This document shows, one piece after another, positions 1 through 8,965 of a DNA stretch of 64,000 nt. The position numbers and the translations under genes were made by a program. Position 1 is the stretch's first letter, and each line of letters begins with the position of its first letter. This DNA comes from an uncultured Eubacteriales bacterium (GTDB lineage: Bacteria > Bacillota > Clostridia > Oscillospirales > CAG-272). Location of the stretch: positions 1 through 64,000 of the forward strand of contig CATWNM010000009.1 of NCBI GenBank assembly GCA_958352145.1. Direction: 5' to 3'. The notes under the pieces are model-generated. The model saw nothing but the letters and a program-made list of their open reading frames with translations, was not told where the DNA came from and did no database searches.

Positions 1-3000
1 GCGTATGGCTGTACCCCGACGAGTCGAGCGCCGCCTGCCAGGACGCGCTCAGTCCGGTCATCATGTCTGTCCGGTCGCCCGCCGCATTGTATGCATAGTG
101 CGTGTATTCCGTTTTCTGTACATTCACTTTCTGCGCGATATCGGTCAGACGATTCATGCTGTCGTAGCTGTATTCGATCTGTCGCATCACCGGTATCTCG
201 TCCGTATCTGCCTGCGCCGACCGCTTTTCTTTTATGATATTCCCGTTTCCGTCATAGAAATACCGCGTAATCGCACTAGCCGCCTCGCTCACCGGCGTCA
301 CTATCCATATCAGCCGTCCCGCGTTATCATACGCATAGGTTGTCACATTGCCCCTGTAGTCGCACTCGCTCACCTTTCGCCCCAGTCCGTCATAGGTGCA
401 GATTCGCTTGTTGTATCCGTCGTGCGTCTCCGTCAGCACATTTCCCCGATAGTCATAGGTATAGCTGCCGGTGGTCACTACCACATCCTCCGGCACGATA
501 TCGTCCTCCGGAATTTCGTCCTCTACGGGTATGGTATAGTAGCTGCGCACAAGGTTCCCTACATAATCATATTCATACTTTGTAGCTGCCCCGCCGGTTT
601 CCTCCCGGACAATCTCCCCAGATTCGTTTATGTCCGTTATCGTGACGACCGCTTCCGCATAGGCGTCCCCCTCGATCGTTTTTGTCACCCGCAGCAGCTT
701 CCTTGTGTAGGCGTCGTCATATTCACTGGTCTCGCGGTATACAACGCTGTTCGTCCGGTCATATACCGCTTTTTCGATCACCCGGTCAAACAGATCATAC
801 GTATAGTATACCGTACTCGCCGCGCTGCTCCCTCGTCCCGTCGCTTCCGCCGTCACTCGTCCCTGTTCGTCATAGTAGTATTCTTTCTGCAAATCTCCTG
901 AGGCATAGTACACCGCCTGAAGCCGCCCAAGTCCGTCATAGTCGTATACCACCGCTTCACGGCCGCTCTCCGTCACTACCGTCGTATTCGCCCCGGTGTC
1001 ATACGCATACGCAGTCACGCTCTCGTCCGGCTTGGTAACCATAGTCACGCGCCCGCGGTTGTCATATCCCGTCGCCGTCACATTGCCGTTTCCGTCCGTG
1101 GCCGTCACCACCCTCCCCATCGTGTCATACGTATACGATTGCGCAAGATTCGCTATGGCAAAACCCTCCGCGTCCTGCATCCCCGTTATGGTCTGCGACG
1201 CAAGGTTCGCTCCGCTGTATGTATAGCTCGTGGTGATTCCCGCCGCGTTTGTTACATTCACACTTGGATACTCGCTTTTCGTCAGCACCCGGCCCGCGCT
1301 GTCGTATGTATATGCCGTTCTCGATTGCAGGACCCCCTTGGTATACACGCAGGTCTCCGCGATGTTTTTCTTATCCTCCGTCAGCGTGTTGGTTATTTTC
1401 ACCGTGGTTCTGCTGTCCTGCCTGTATTCCACGCTCAGCGGCAGCTGATAGGTCCCGTCATACGTATACGTCGTGCGGTACTCTGTACTTGATGGGTTTG
1501 CGTACCCTTTCGGCGGAGTATACGTCAGCGTATTGCCGTACTCGTCGTGCGTATACGTTTCCGTCACCGCCATGAATGTCGTGCCGTACCTCGTCGTTGT
1601 GATCCCGCTCGGCAGTTCATACGTATCATAGGATGTACTCACACGCTGTTTCAGCGTGTTCCCGTCGTACGTCTCCTGCTGCGTACACAAATGCTTACTG
1701 CTGAACGTATACTTATCCGATACCGTTTCTCCGTTCGGCATCCGCCTGCTCACTTTCGTACTATAGCTCTTTCCCATGCTGTAGTCGTCGGTATATGTGT
1801 ACGCAGTATACCCCTCTATCCGATTGTCCGCCGCATTCTCCAGCGCGTACCGCTCCGTCAGGCGGTATATGTTCAAATGTCCCTGCCATCTTCTCGCGCG
1901 CAGTTCTACATCCCGCAGCGCGTATGCATAACGCAGCTGCGCGCCGGTATCATACTCCACCGCCTCAAGCAGCGCATAGCAGATCCCGTCGCCCCCGCTG
2001 GTATAGCTGAAACTATACGTCCCCTCGCTCAGCGCATACCGGAACGACGTCGTTTCTCCATCCGGGTACACGATCTTATCCAGAACATAATTGTTCTCTC
2101 CATAGTCCTCGCTCTCCAGCGCGCGGATATGCAGCACAGTCTCGCTCCCGTCCGGCGCCGTCACCGTCACGGTTTTCCCCGTCGCCGTCTCCGCATAAGT
2201 GATCGTCGTGCTCCGCCCCGCCGTATCGATGATTTCCGACGGACGCCATTCGTCCTCCACCTGCGCATACTTATATGTGACTGTGTTCCCAAAACGGTCA
2301 ACCTCCGCAATCAGAAGTCCTTCGGCGTTGAAGTAGTAGGCCGTCCCGTCGGCAAAGCTCAGCTTTTTATAAGCGTCAAACTGCCCGTTGCTGTATGTCT
2401 GGTCCATACTCAGCGCCATATCTTTCAGCAGATAGCCGTCGATGTCGTTTCCGTAGATCGTATAACTCCCTTTGTCCGGCAGTACCAAACGGTCGGTTAT
2501 CCAATTTTCTATCGACGGAATATTGAACGACCACCCCGCTCCGATATTATACCGCTTTTCGTTATATGTCTGCGTTTTGTCCCTGCCATAAAATACCGTA
2601 TTGTTAGCCGTTTCAATCGCCACATTCAAAAATGTTGCATTTCCGACGTAAAAGGTCGCTCGGATCGTTCCCTCAAACGCCGTCTCCTCCACCCACGTCC
2701 GCTTCCAGATCGTCCGCCCGTCGCTGTACGTCCCGTCCGCAGCAGCTTCTGTCCCCGACACCTCGGATGTGCCTGTCTTGAATAGTTCCCCGCTATATCC
2801 CTGCGATGAAAATGTATAGCTTTCCTGCGGAATGTTCGGGTTGCTCTGTGTGCTCTCCAGCACAAGATACGGATTCTCCACCCAGCGTATAGTTCGGGTA
2901 TTGCTCAAAACCTCTCTATGCTGTACTTCGTCCACATATGGAGGATTCAATACAACTGTTTCTCCTTCCCGTTCTTCCAGCGCCCCTATACATTCCATCG

Positions 3001-3607
3001 CTTGATCCATTTCAGTATAGTGTTCGCTCGCGTCGGCGCGTTCCTCGACCCGAACCTCCTCGCCGTTCCAACCCGTTACATAGACCACACTCGTATACGT
3101 GCATCGATAGAACACTTCTGATCCCGGTACACAATACCCATACTGATCCAAATAGCTGTCGGCCGAATTGTATTCCACACGCAGGTCGATATCGTTCCCG
3201 TTTACGCCCGGTATCGTCACCAGTGATTCCGTATACTGCAATGCACCCGTATTCAGTTGGACCCGCTCCCGCTCGTCGATCCGCACGTCAAAGGGCTGCG
3301 ATACCGCTGTGATTTGGAATTCATCTTCTTCCTCATCTCCGCTCGCGCTCTGCACCGCCGCCGCTTCTGTTTGCTCCGGCGTCTGCGGCGCCCCGCTTTC
3401 GCCGGCTTCCGGATTCAACATTTCCGCTTTCCCGGCTTCCGCTTCCTCCGGCCGCTCCCCGAGCCCTGCGCCGTGTTCCTGCATTCTTTCCGCCATATAT
3501 TCCGCGGCTTCTTCCGCCAAAATCGTAAATGTTCCCGTTGCCGTCAACATGGCCACGCTCAGCAGAAGTCCTATCCCTCGCTGCCATTTGCTGTATCTTT
3601 CCTTCAT
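1..3607 (-). CDS. Secreted RHS/YD-repeat protein, N-terminal part (runs off the left edge)
   Basis: The minus frame is open from an ATG at 3607 through position 1, giving 1,202 codons without a stop; the C-terminus lies outside the window. The start has an AGGAG element a few bases upstream. Residues 1-31 form a signal peptide (KERYSKWQR, then a hydrophobic core ending in TILA). A Glu/Ala-rich low-complexity linker follows to about residue 110, then a non-repetitive beta-rich region. From roughly residue 560 to the edge there are many YD/RHS repeats such as YTYDSAGRVLTKSEYP and YSYDSMNRLTDIA. The family forms a large beta-cocoon shell that is secreted or wall-associated and often ends in a variable toxin or adhesion tip; no tip is visible here. 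It is the first gene after its own sigma-A promoter and structured leader. RHS identity is very likely; the biological role is unknown. Confidence 0.9.
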   Translation of the reverse strand, partial: MKERYSKWQRGIGLLLSVAMLTATGTFTILAEEAAEYMAERMQEHGAGLGERPEEAEAGKAEMLNPEAGESGAPQTPEQTEAAAVQSASGDEEEDEFQITAVSQPFDVRIDERERVQLNTGALQYTESLVTIPGVNGNDIDLRVEYNSADSYLDQYGYCVPGSEVFYRCTYTSVVYVTGWNGEEVRVEERADASEHYTEMDQAMECIGALEEREGETVVLNPPYVDEVQHREVLSNTRTIRWVENPYLVLESTQSNPNIPQESYTFSSQGYSGELFKTGTSEVSGTEAAADGTYSDGRTIWKRTWVEETAFEGTIRATFYVGNATFLNVAIETANNTVFYGRDKTQTYNEKRYNIGAGWSFNIPSIENWITDRLVLPDKGSYTIYGNDIDGYLLKDMALSMDQTYSNGQFDAYKKLSFADGTAYYFNAEGLLIAEVDRFGNTVTYKYAQVEDEWRPSEIIDTAGRSTTITYAETATGKTVTVTAPDGSETVLHIRALESEDYGENNYVLDKIVYPDGETTSFRYALSEGTYSFSYTSGGDGICYALLEAVEYDTGAQLRYAYALRDVELRARRWQGHLNIYRLTERYALENAADNRIEGYTAYTYTDDYSMGKSYSTKVSRRMPNGETVSDKYTFSSKHLCTQQETYDGNTLKQRVSTSYDTYELPSGITTTRYGTTFMAVTETYTHDEYGNTLTYTPPKGYANPSSTEYRTTYTYDGTYQLPLSVEYRQDSRTTVKITNTLTEDKKNIAETCVYTKGVLQSRTAYTYDSAGRVLTKSEYPSVNVTNAAGITTSYTYSGANLASQTITGMQDAEGFAIANLAQSYTYDTMGRVVTATDGNGNVTATGYDNRGRVTMVTKPDESVTAYAYDTGANTTVVTESGREAVVYDYDGLGRLQAVYYASGDLQKEYYYDEQGRVTAEATGRGSSAASTVYYTYDLFDRVIEKAVYDRTNSVVYRETSEYDDAYTRKLLRVTKTIEGDAYAEAVVTITDINESGEIVREETGGAATKYEYDYVGNLVRSYYTIPVEDEIPEDDIVPEDVVVTTGSYTYDYRGNVLTETHDGYNKRICTYDGLGRKVSECDYRGNVTTYAYDNAGRLIWIVTPVSEAASAITRYFYDGNGNIIKEKRSAQADTDEIPVMRQIEYSYDSMNRLTDIAQKVNVQKTEYTHYAYNAAGDRTDMMTGLSASWQAALDSSGYSHT

Positions 3608-3805
3608 TTTTCCTGTCTCCTGTTTGCTCTATTGTCCGGGGCTACCGATTGCCAAGGTCAAAAAAGCGCAGGATCAGTCTTTCTCCGACTGCCCTGCACC
3701 GGTAATATTTGCCGCAGTCTGCGATCGTAAATTGTTCATCGTTGTTTGGGTTCATAACGGCGTATATACTGCGCTGACGCTCAAATACTTCAACTGCGGC
3801 TTTTT
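3608..3805 (-). promoter_or_regulatory. Structured 5' leader of the RHS gene
   Basis: About 198 nt separate the predicted transcription start (near 3805) from the RHS ATG. An 8-bp perfect inverted repeat, GCCGCAGT (minus, 3800-3793) with ACTGCGGC (minus, 3718-3711), would close a domain of about 75 nt. A terminator hairpin at 3697-3660 follows, then the ribosome binding site. Closing helix plus terminator plus RBS is the layout of an attenuator or riboswitch. It does not match any riboswitch class I know. A 36-codon reading frame inside it has no ribosome binding site. Confidence 0.5.
3660..3697 (-). terminator. Intrinsic terminator inside the RHS leader (candidate attenuator)
   Basis: Read on the minus strand, GCAGG-G-CAGTC, a 7-base loop, then GACTG-AT-CCTGC forms a 10-bp stem with small internal asymmetry, followed by GC and six T. 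It lies between the promoter at 3812-3840 and the RHS start at 3607, so it would stop most transcripts before the gene unless antagonised. Confidence 0.7.
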
Positions 3806-3811
3806 ATCCAT

Positions 3812-3840
3812 ATTTTACCACACATTCCAACCCCTGTCAA
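3812..3840 (-). promoter_or_regulatory. Sigma-A promoter of the RHS gene
   Basis: On the minus strand TTGACA, a 17-nt spacer and TAAAAT. The -35 box is consensus and the -10 box has one mismatch. Confidence 0.8.
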
Positions 3841-3900
3841 TACTCTGTGGCAAAATCGTGTCTCCTCCATCCCCGCCTATTGTTCGCTGCCAAACACAAA

Positions 3901-3943
3901 GGCGTGCCTTTTGCGGAAAGCAACTTTCCGCAAAAGGCACGCC
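3901..3943 (-). terminator. Terminator downstream of asnB
   Basis: A perfect 20-bp inverted repeat (GGCGTGCCTTTTGCGGAAAG and its complement) with a 3-nt loop. On the minus strand it is followed by TTTGTGTTT. It sits 48 bases past the asnB stop. Confidence 0.75.
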
Positions 3944-3991
3944 GTCTCTATATACATCCGCTGCCGCCATAACTCGACGCGCTTTCAGCAT

Positions 3992-5827
3992 TCAGATATC
4001 CTCAAATTCAACTTTATAAAGTTCGCAGAAATAATCAAATTGATACAGCCAGGCAAGCAGCTGTGGGCGGGACATAAGCTGTCCAAACCAGGTCTCGCTG
4101 TCGCTCGCCAGCATTCGGTCAAATGCCTCCGTATCCATGATCTGCGCCAAAATCCCGCAGGGAGAGGCAAGACGCCGGCGCAGCATATCGAGAACTTCCT
4201 GCTCATACGCCGGATTGTGCGTCTTCGGATACGGACTTTTCTTGCGGTGCAGAATTTTTTCGGGCAGAACATCCTGCATTGCATTGCGCAAAAGTGCTTT
4301 TTCCACCTGATTTTCAAATTTGATCTCCCACGGAACGTTATAGACATATTCCAAAATTCGATGATCTGCAAAGGGAACGCGCACCTCGAGCGAAGAATAC
4401 ATGCTCATGCGGTCCTTTCTTTCCAAAAGCGAAGTCATGAAAAAGCCTGTGGAAAGATGCGTAGCAATCCGGGACTGCCGCATGCTGTCACTATCATCCT
4501 CCAGCGTATCGCACCCCGCCAACCATTTTTTATACAGCCCTGAAATATAAGCGTATCCCTCGTCCGGATCCAAAAGTCCGTGCTTCAGCAGCCGTATACG
4601 CGCATACGGATCATGGATCCACGGAAAGAAATCCCGATACAGCATTTCCGGACGGTAAAACCACGGATAACCGCCGAAAATTTCATCCGAACACTCGCCG
4701 GAAATGGCAACCGTATGCCGCGCTTTCACCCGCCGGCAAAAATACAGCAGCGAAGAATCGACGTCCGCCTGCCCGGGCATATCGCGCGCCGCCGTGGCCG
4801 CTTCAAGACATCTGGCGACCTCCTCTGTCGGCGCGGTCAGCACCGTATGATCGGTTTTCAGCCATTGCCCCAGCCATCTTGCATACTCGTCGTCTCCCTG
4901 TGGTTGAAACAGAGACTGATGGAAGTTTTCCCGATTGCCTTCATACTCGAAAGAATAGGTCGAAAGCGTCTCTCCCTGCTCCCGGTAAGCTGCCGCGCCG
5001 ATGGCGCTGAGAACCGAAGAATCAAGCCCCCCGGACAAAAAGGTGCAAAGCGGCACATCGCTGACAAGCTGCCGGCGCATGGCGTCCTCTACAAGCTCAC
5101 GCACCCGCCGTACGGCATCCGCCCCGCAGCCGTCAAACGGCCGGGCGTGAAGGGACCAGTACCGGCTGATCCGGGCGCCGTCAGCGTCCACAACCATATA
5201 TTCGCCGCCGCAAAGTTCAAAAATATCCCGGAATACGCCGCTGCCCGGCATTTTTACCGGCGCCAGAAACCAAAGCTCAAAAAACTGTTCGCGCGAGAGC
5301 ACCGGACGCACATCCGGATGCGCGAGCAGCGCTTTGATCTCCGACGCAAATAAAAGCGCGTCCCCAGCGCGCGTGTAAAACAAAGGCTTCACGCCAAACC
5401 GGTCGCGCGCAAGAAACACCCGTCGCTGCGCCTCGTCATAAACCGCAAACGCAAAAATACCATTCAGATGCGACGCGCATTCATCCCCATACAATATGTA
5501 TGCCCACAGCACGACCTCGGTATCGCAGTTGGTCTCAAAACTCGCGCCGCGCGCTGTTAAATCGATGCGCAGTTCGGGCGCATTGTAGATTTCTCCGTTA
5601 TAGGCGATGGTATATTGCTTTCCGCGATAACTTCTGCACATCGGCTGCTTGCCGTTCTCAATATCAATGACCGCCAGGCGATTATGATGAAATCCAACGC
5701 CGGGAAAAATCGCTGTACCGGTGGAATCCGGGCCGCGGCGCGCCATTGTCCCGCCCATCGTCTGAAGCAGCGCTTCATCCGGAACGTTTTCATTTTTTAA
5801 ATCAATAATTCCGCAAATTGAACACAT
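3992..5827 (-). CDS. asnB: Asparagine synthase, glutamine-hydrolysing (class II amidotransferase)
   Basis: 611 residues, the usual AsnB length. It makes asparagine from aspartate, ATP and glutamine in the cytoplasm. Cys2 of MCSICGI is the glutaminase nucleophile after Met removal. The class II amidotransferase domain (about 1-200) includes RRGPD and YNGEIYN. The synthetase domain carries the pyrophosphate loop SGGLDS at 265-270, and later GECSDEIFGGYPWF, EVRVPFADHRILEY and a C-terminal KSPYPKTHNP stretch, all typical of the Bacillus AsnB/AsnO type. The ATG at 5827 is preceded by GGAGGAG. It is monocistronic: a terminator follows and a hairpin-rich repeat lies upstream. No clear promoter was found between the repeat and the start. 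Confidence 0.95.
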   Translation of the reverse strand: MCSICGIIDLKNENVPDEALLQTMGGTMARRGPDSTGTAIFPGVGFHHNRLAVIDIENGKQPMCRSYRGKQYTIAYNGEIYNAPELRIDLTARGASFETNCDTEVVLWAYILYGDECASHLNGIFAFAVYDEAQRRVFLARDRFGVKPLFYTRAGDALLFASEIKALLAHPDVRPVLSREQFFELWFLAPVKMPGSGVFRDIFELCGGEYMVVDADGARISRYWSLHARPFDGCGADAVRRVRELVEDAMRRQLVSDVPLCTFLSGGLDSSVLSAIGAAAYREQGETLSTYSFEYEGNRENFHQSLFQPQGDDEYARWLGQWLKTDHTVLTAPTEEVARCLEAATAARDMPGQADVDSSLLYFCRRVKARHTVAISGECSDEIFGGYPWFYRPEMLYRDFFPWIHDPYARIRLLKHGLLDPDEGYAYISGLYKKWLAGCDTLEDDSDSMRQSRIATHLSTGFFMTSLLERKDRMSMYSSLEVRVPFADHRILEYVYNVPWEIKFENQVEKALLRNAMQDVLPEKILHRKKSPYPKTHNPAYEQEVLDMLRRRLASPCGILAQIMDTEAFDRMLASDSETWFGQLMSRPQLLAWLYQFDYFCELYKVEFEDI

Positions 5828-5884
5828 AATAACTCCTCCGTTAGCTACTGTTATTTTATGCGCATCCGCGAAGAAGTTTAAAAA

Positions 5885-6099
5885 AACGGCCCCATTTTGG
5901 GTCGTATGAGACTATCGAAAAACTCCGTTTTTCGATAGAAAAGACCGCGTTCACTCGCGTCTTCGTGCCGCTTACGCGGCACTCGCGCGGCCACAAGGTG
6001 TAAAAAAGCCGGCAAAGCCGGCTTTTTTACACAACTTTTATAGTGTTTTGTTTTTGCAAAATACTTTTTCAACAGACTCAAACGGCCCCATTGGGGCCG
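5885..6099. repeat. Composite multi-hairpin intergenic element
   Basis: About 215 nt without a credible gene, made almost wholly of inverted repeats. They are CTATCGAAAAAC/GTTTTTCGATAG (5912-5938), GTGCCGC/GCGGCAC (5965-5982), a 16-bp stem GTGTAAAAAAGCCGGC with its complement (5998-6032) and CGGCCCCA/TGGGGCCG (6083-6099). The 12-mer AACGGCCCCATT occurs in the same direction at both ends (5885-5896 and 6081-6092), giving the element defined borders. This looks like a dispersed non-coding repeat; copy number cannot be judged here. The central hairpin can act as a bidirectional terminator between the 6172 gene and asnB. Confidence 0.55.
5998..6032. terminator. Bidirectional terminator-like hairpin within the repeat
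   Basis: A 16-bp perfect stem with loop AAA. The GC-rich core GCCGGC is flanked by A6 on the left and T6 on the right, so either transcript gets a U-tract. Confidence 0.7.
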
Positions 6100-6171
6100 A
6101 AAAAATGTTATCCCGGACGTTCCGTGCAACATATACCCCGGCAAGCGCACAGCAAAGCGCAAAAACCGTTT

Positions 6172-7062
6172 TCAGAAAATGCCGGGAATCCAGTGCGCAA
6201 TCCAAAATCCGGCGGCAAAAGAAGCCGCGTTGGAAATCAGCGCATAACAAACCGCCTTCCCCCGATTTTGCGGTTCGGCGCTGTACCTTTGCAGCAGCAG
6301 CGCATAAAGCACGGCCTCGATCACAAAAACGGCGATTTCAATTAAAAGATAGCTGAAAGTGAAAACCATGGAACCGGAATTGTAATTTATGATATTCAGC
6401 AGCACGTTCAGCAGAATCTGCGTAATCACATTGACAGGCACAAGAAAGGAAAACAGCCTTTTCTCCCGGTATCCAAAAAGCCATGCGATCCCCAGTTCCA
6501 GCAAAACGGTAAGGACAGTGCGCGCCGCAAAAGAAACAATTTCTAAGGTATAATCATAGCTTTTTTCCGCGATCAGGCCACCATTCTGACGCCCGGCCAA
6601 ATCGACGGTGAAATAACTGTCAAAAGCATAGCGCGTATAGATTGGGCTAACATAAAAATCGCCGCTATTTGGAAAATACAGCAAAACTTTAAAGGTTGAA
6701 GGCGGATAATACGTCCACTTCAACTCGCCGGTTTCCGAACAATCCCACCATACCTGCAAAAAATAAAAGCCGTCCGTGTCCTCATACTGTGTAAACGCCT
6801 TCCAGATCTCGTATTCGCCGTCCGGATAACGCGCGTCCGCCTCTGTGCCGTCCCACGCTGAGGCCGGACCGGTAGACATGGATTCTGACAGGAGCGTGCC
6901 ATAGTATGTCTCTCCTGCGATTCCGGTAAACGAAATCTGCACGGAGGGCTTGGGGCCCATATCGGCATAAGCGGTAAGCGGCAGCGCCATAATCATCAGA
7001 ACGCAGGCGGCTGCAAGCGTCAGCGCTTTGTGCACTTTTTTCACGCCGGATTTCTCTCTCAT
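6172..7062 (-). CDS. Membrane protein of unknown function with N-terminal extracytoplasmic domain
   Basis: 296 residues. A signal sequence (about residues 8-33, ending in TAYA) is followed directly by the motif ADMGPKPSV. An extracytoplasmic domain of about 130 residues follows, rich in aromatic residues and Gly. The C-terminal third has four hydrophobic helices (about 180-290) with a short RYxxK-type cytoplasmic loop between the first two. The ATG at 7062 has GGGTGA about 8 nt upstream. I recall ADMGPKPS-type proteins in other Firmicutes but know no function. It is followed by the composite repeat, and the CapA-like gene lies upstream on the same strand with a gap of about 70 nt, so the two may be co-transcribed. 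Confidence 0.7.
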   Translation of the reverse strand: MREKSGVKKVHKALTLAAACVLMIMALPLTAYADMGPKPSVQISFTGIAGETYYGTLLSESMSTGPASAWDGTEADARYPDGEYEIWKAFTQYEDTDGFYFLQVWWDCSETGELKWTYYPPSTFKVLLYFPNSGDFYVSPIYTRYAFDSYFTVDLAGRQNGGLIAEKSYDYTLEIVSFAARTVLTVLLELGIAWLFGYREKRLFSFLVPVNVITQILLNVLLNIINYNSGSMVFTFSYLLIEIAVFVIEAVLYALLLQRYSAEPQNRGKAVCYALISNAASFAAGFWIAHWIPGIF

Positions 7063-7131
7063 AGCAAATCACCCGCTCTCAAATTTCAGGCTGTCTGTCT
7101 GAAAACCACAAAACCGCCATGCCGCGGCCGC

Positions 7132-8382
7132 TTATTTCAAAAATTCCGGTAAAAACGCATCATCCGTATAATCGGTTATATACTTTTTCAGCGTATCAAA
7201 GGTAAAGGAGCCCCAGTTATTCGCGCCGTGCTCTTTCGCCAGCGCCTCCGTATAATCCTCCATCAGATACAGACGCACATCATAGCGGACGGCTAGCCCC
7301 TGTGAGTCTTTTTTGGACGTATCAGTCTTATAATGGCTGATGACCGGATTAACCAGCGCGTTTTCAATATGGATCGCGCCGTCGGCATCCCGAACAATAT
7401 CAAAAGTTAAAATCTCTCCGACCATGTTCTTTCCGTATAGCATGGTCGAACACAGATTGCCGAGCGAATACGCCACAAGCGTTTGATTCCCGCTCTCGCC
7501 GGTCAGATACTCCACCCCGCCCACGACATGCGGATGATGCCCTAAAACGACGTCCACACCCAAATCGGCGCAGAGCGAAGCATATTTTGACTGTTCGGAC
7601 GTCACGCCGAATTCATCTTCCGTTCCCCAGTGAAAAGACACAATCACCACGTCGGCCTGCTGTTTGGCTAGTCCAACCTGCCGGGTAATATCATTCGTAT
7701 CCGCATAGGGAATCAAATATTCGCTCGAAGCGGGCAGATCGTTCGCATGCGCATAATTGACCAGCGTCGTATAGCTGAGAAAAGCGATCTTCACGCCCGA
7801 ATGCTCGACGATACGCACCGTGTCATAATCCTTTTTGGTATACCCACCGATCATCGTAACCGGAAGAGAATTAAAATATTCGATGGTGTTGATATAACCC
7901 GTTGCCCCTTTATCGAGCATATGGTTATTGGCGATATTGAATACATCAAACCCCGTATCGATCAGCGCCTCGACCATCTCTTTCGGCGCATTGAAATTCG
8001 GATAGCCCGAAATGCCGAGATCCGTGCCGCCGACCGGCGATTCCTGATTGACAAAAGCAATGTCCGCTGAAGAGATCAGTTCCCGAATCCCTGAAAAAAT
8101 CTCCGAAAAATTATATTTTTGGGCGCCCGATGCAAGCGTAGAGGCCGTCGCCACAACCGAATCGTGCGGAATATTATCCCCCGCCGCAGCCATGCGAATG
8201 CGCGTTTCTTCGCCGGACGGCGTTAAAGAAGTGCCGGACGTATTGAGCGTAACGGGCGCAAGCGTCGCCTCGGTCGTCCGCGCGGAATCATCCGAGCCGG
8301 AAACAGGCGGCGTTTTTTCCCCGCAGGATGTAAAAGAAAAGCAAAAAAGCGCACAAAGCATAAAACAAACGAATTTTTTCAT
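7132..8382 (-). CDS. CapA-family lipoprotein (poly-gamma-glutamate capsule protein/metallophosphatase fold)
   Basis: 416 residues from the ATG at 8382. That start has AAAGGTG upstream and begins MKKFVCFML; an upstream in-frame codon at 8415 has no RBS and would bury the signal peptide. The lipobox SFTSC puts the lipidated Cys at 20, followed by a Ser/Thr-rich linker. The PGA_cap domain shows AAGDNIPHD, FVNQESPVGG, NIANNHMLDKG, SFHWGTEDE and GHHPHVVGG, the His/Asp/Asn metal-site motifs of the calcineurin-like CapA family. It is anchored outside the membrane. No other capsule genes are adjacent, so a general phosphoesterase or wall role is as likely as capsule assembly. Confidence 0.88.
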   Translation of the reverse strand: MKKFVCFMLCALFCFSFTSCGEKTPPVSGSDDSARTTEATLAPVTLNTSGTSLTPSGEETRIRMAAAGDNIPHDSVVATASTLASGAQKYNFSEIFSGIRELISSADIAFVNQESPVGGTDLGISGYPNFNAPKEMVEALIDTGFDVFNIANNHMLDKGATGYINTIEYFNSLPVTMIGGYTKKDYDTVRIVEHSGVKIAFLSYTTLVNYAHANDLPASSEYLIPYADTNDITRQVGLAKQQADVVIVSFHWGTEDEFGVTSEQSKYASLCADLGVDVVLGHHPHVVGGVEYLTGESGNQTLVAYSLGNLCSTMLYGKNMVGEILTFDIVRDADGAIHIENALVNPVISHYKTDTSKKDSQGLAVRYDVRLYLMEDYTEALAKEHGANNWGSFTFDTLKKYITDYTDDAFLPEFLK

Positions 8383-8500
8383 AAGCACCTTTCCATTTTG
8401 GGCCTTGCCCCACAAACGTTAAACGGCGGATCTGCCGCCGGAAAAGGAAAACAGCCCCGCCGCCGGATTCAGCAAAGGGACATCTTGCCAGATCGCTCTT

Positions 8501-8529
8501 ATTTTAGCACACATGGAATACTTTTTCAA
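8501..8529 (-). promoter_or_regulatory. Sigma-A promoter of the CapA-like gene
   Basis: Minus strand TTGAAA, 17-nt spacer, TAAAAT. It lies in the 229-nt divergent gap facing the sigma-F operon. No convincing sigma-H or sigma-A promoter for spoIIAA could be picked out on the plus strand. Confidence 0.75.
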
Positions 8530-8611
8530 CTATTTTTAGATTCTTACACCGGATTTACAACTTTCGACGCCGCCCGGTGCTAAAATTGAGAAAAACACGG
8601 AGGTTTAAAAT

Positions 8612-8965
8612 ATGATACACAAAAATACCCGTGTCGTCTCCGAAAAAAGCGGAGATATTCTCCGCGCCGCAGTTCTAGGAGAAATCGACCATCACGGCGC
8701 GGCGGGACTCAGAGACGAGCTCGATGAATTGATCTGCGCATCCCGGCCAAAAAAAGTGGAGCTTGACCTGTCCAAAGTGGATTTTATGGACAGTTCGGGA
8801 CTTGGAATCATCATGGGCCGGCACGCCACAGCGGAAAAAATCGGCGCGGCGCTCGTGCTGAAAAACCCTGCACCGCGCGTCGCAAGGATCATAGAGCTTT
8901 CCGGCTTAAACCGCATGATTCCCATTGAATATCAAAACGTCGGAGGTTCAGACAATGAGAAGTAA
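8612..8965 (+). CDS. spoIIAA: Anti-sigma F factor antagonist SpoIIAA
   Basis: 117 residues, a single STAS domain. It binds the anti-sigma factor SpoIIAB and frees sigma-F in the forespore. The phosphorylation site is in FMDSSGLGIIMGR; Ser61 aligns with Ser58 of Bacillus subtilis. The start is backed by GGAGG about 8 nt upstream. First gene of the three-gene operon; its last 11 bases overlap the start of spoIIAB. Confidence 0.95.
   Translation: MIHKNTRVVSEKSGDILRAAVLGEIDHHGAAGLRDELDELICASRPKKVELDLSKVDFMDSSGLGIIMGRHATAEKIGAALVLKNPAPRVARIIELSGLNRMIPIEYQNVGGSDNEK

Noticed and set aside
5..3312. Many long plus-strand frames (up to about 410 codons) across the first 3.3 kb
   Set aside because: They are Arg/Pro/His-rich antisense shadows of the RHS gene, which is open on the minus strand for 1,202 codons with signal peptide and YD motifs.
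3640..3750. A 36-codon minus-strand frame in the RHS leader (leader peptide)
   Set aside because: No ribosome binding site, and it runs through the terminator hairpin; composition follows the RNA structure rather than a peptide.
3608..3805. Cyclic-di-GMP-I riboswitch in the RHS leader
   Set aside because: Pieces such as AGGGCA, GAAA and GGTAGCC occur, but the conserved GACGCAAAGCC core is missing and the pairing differs.
5878..6162. A 94-codon minus frame through the composite repeat
   Set aside because: It translates the hairpins themselves and has no RBS; the same kind of frame arises wherever such repeats occur.
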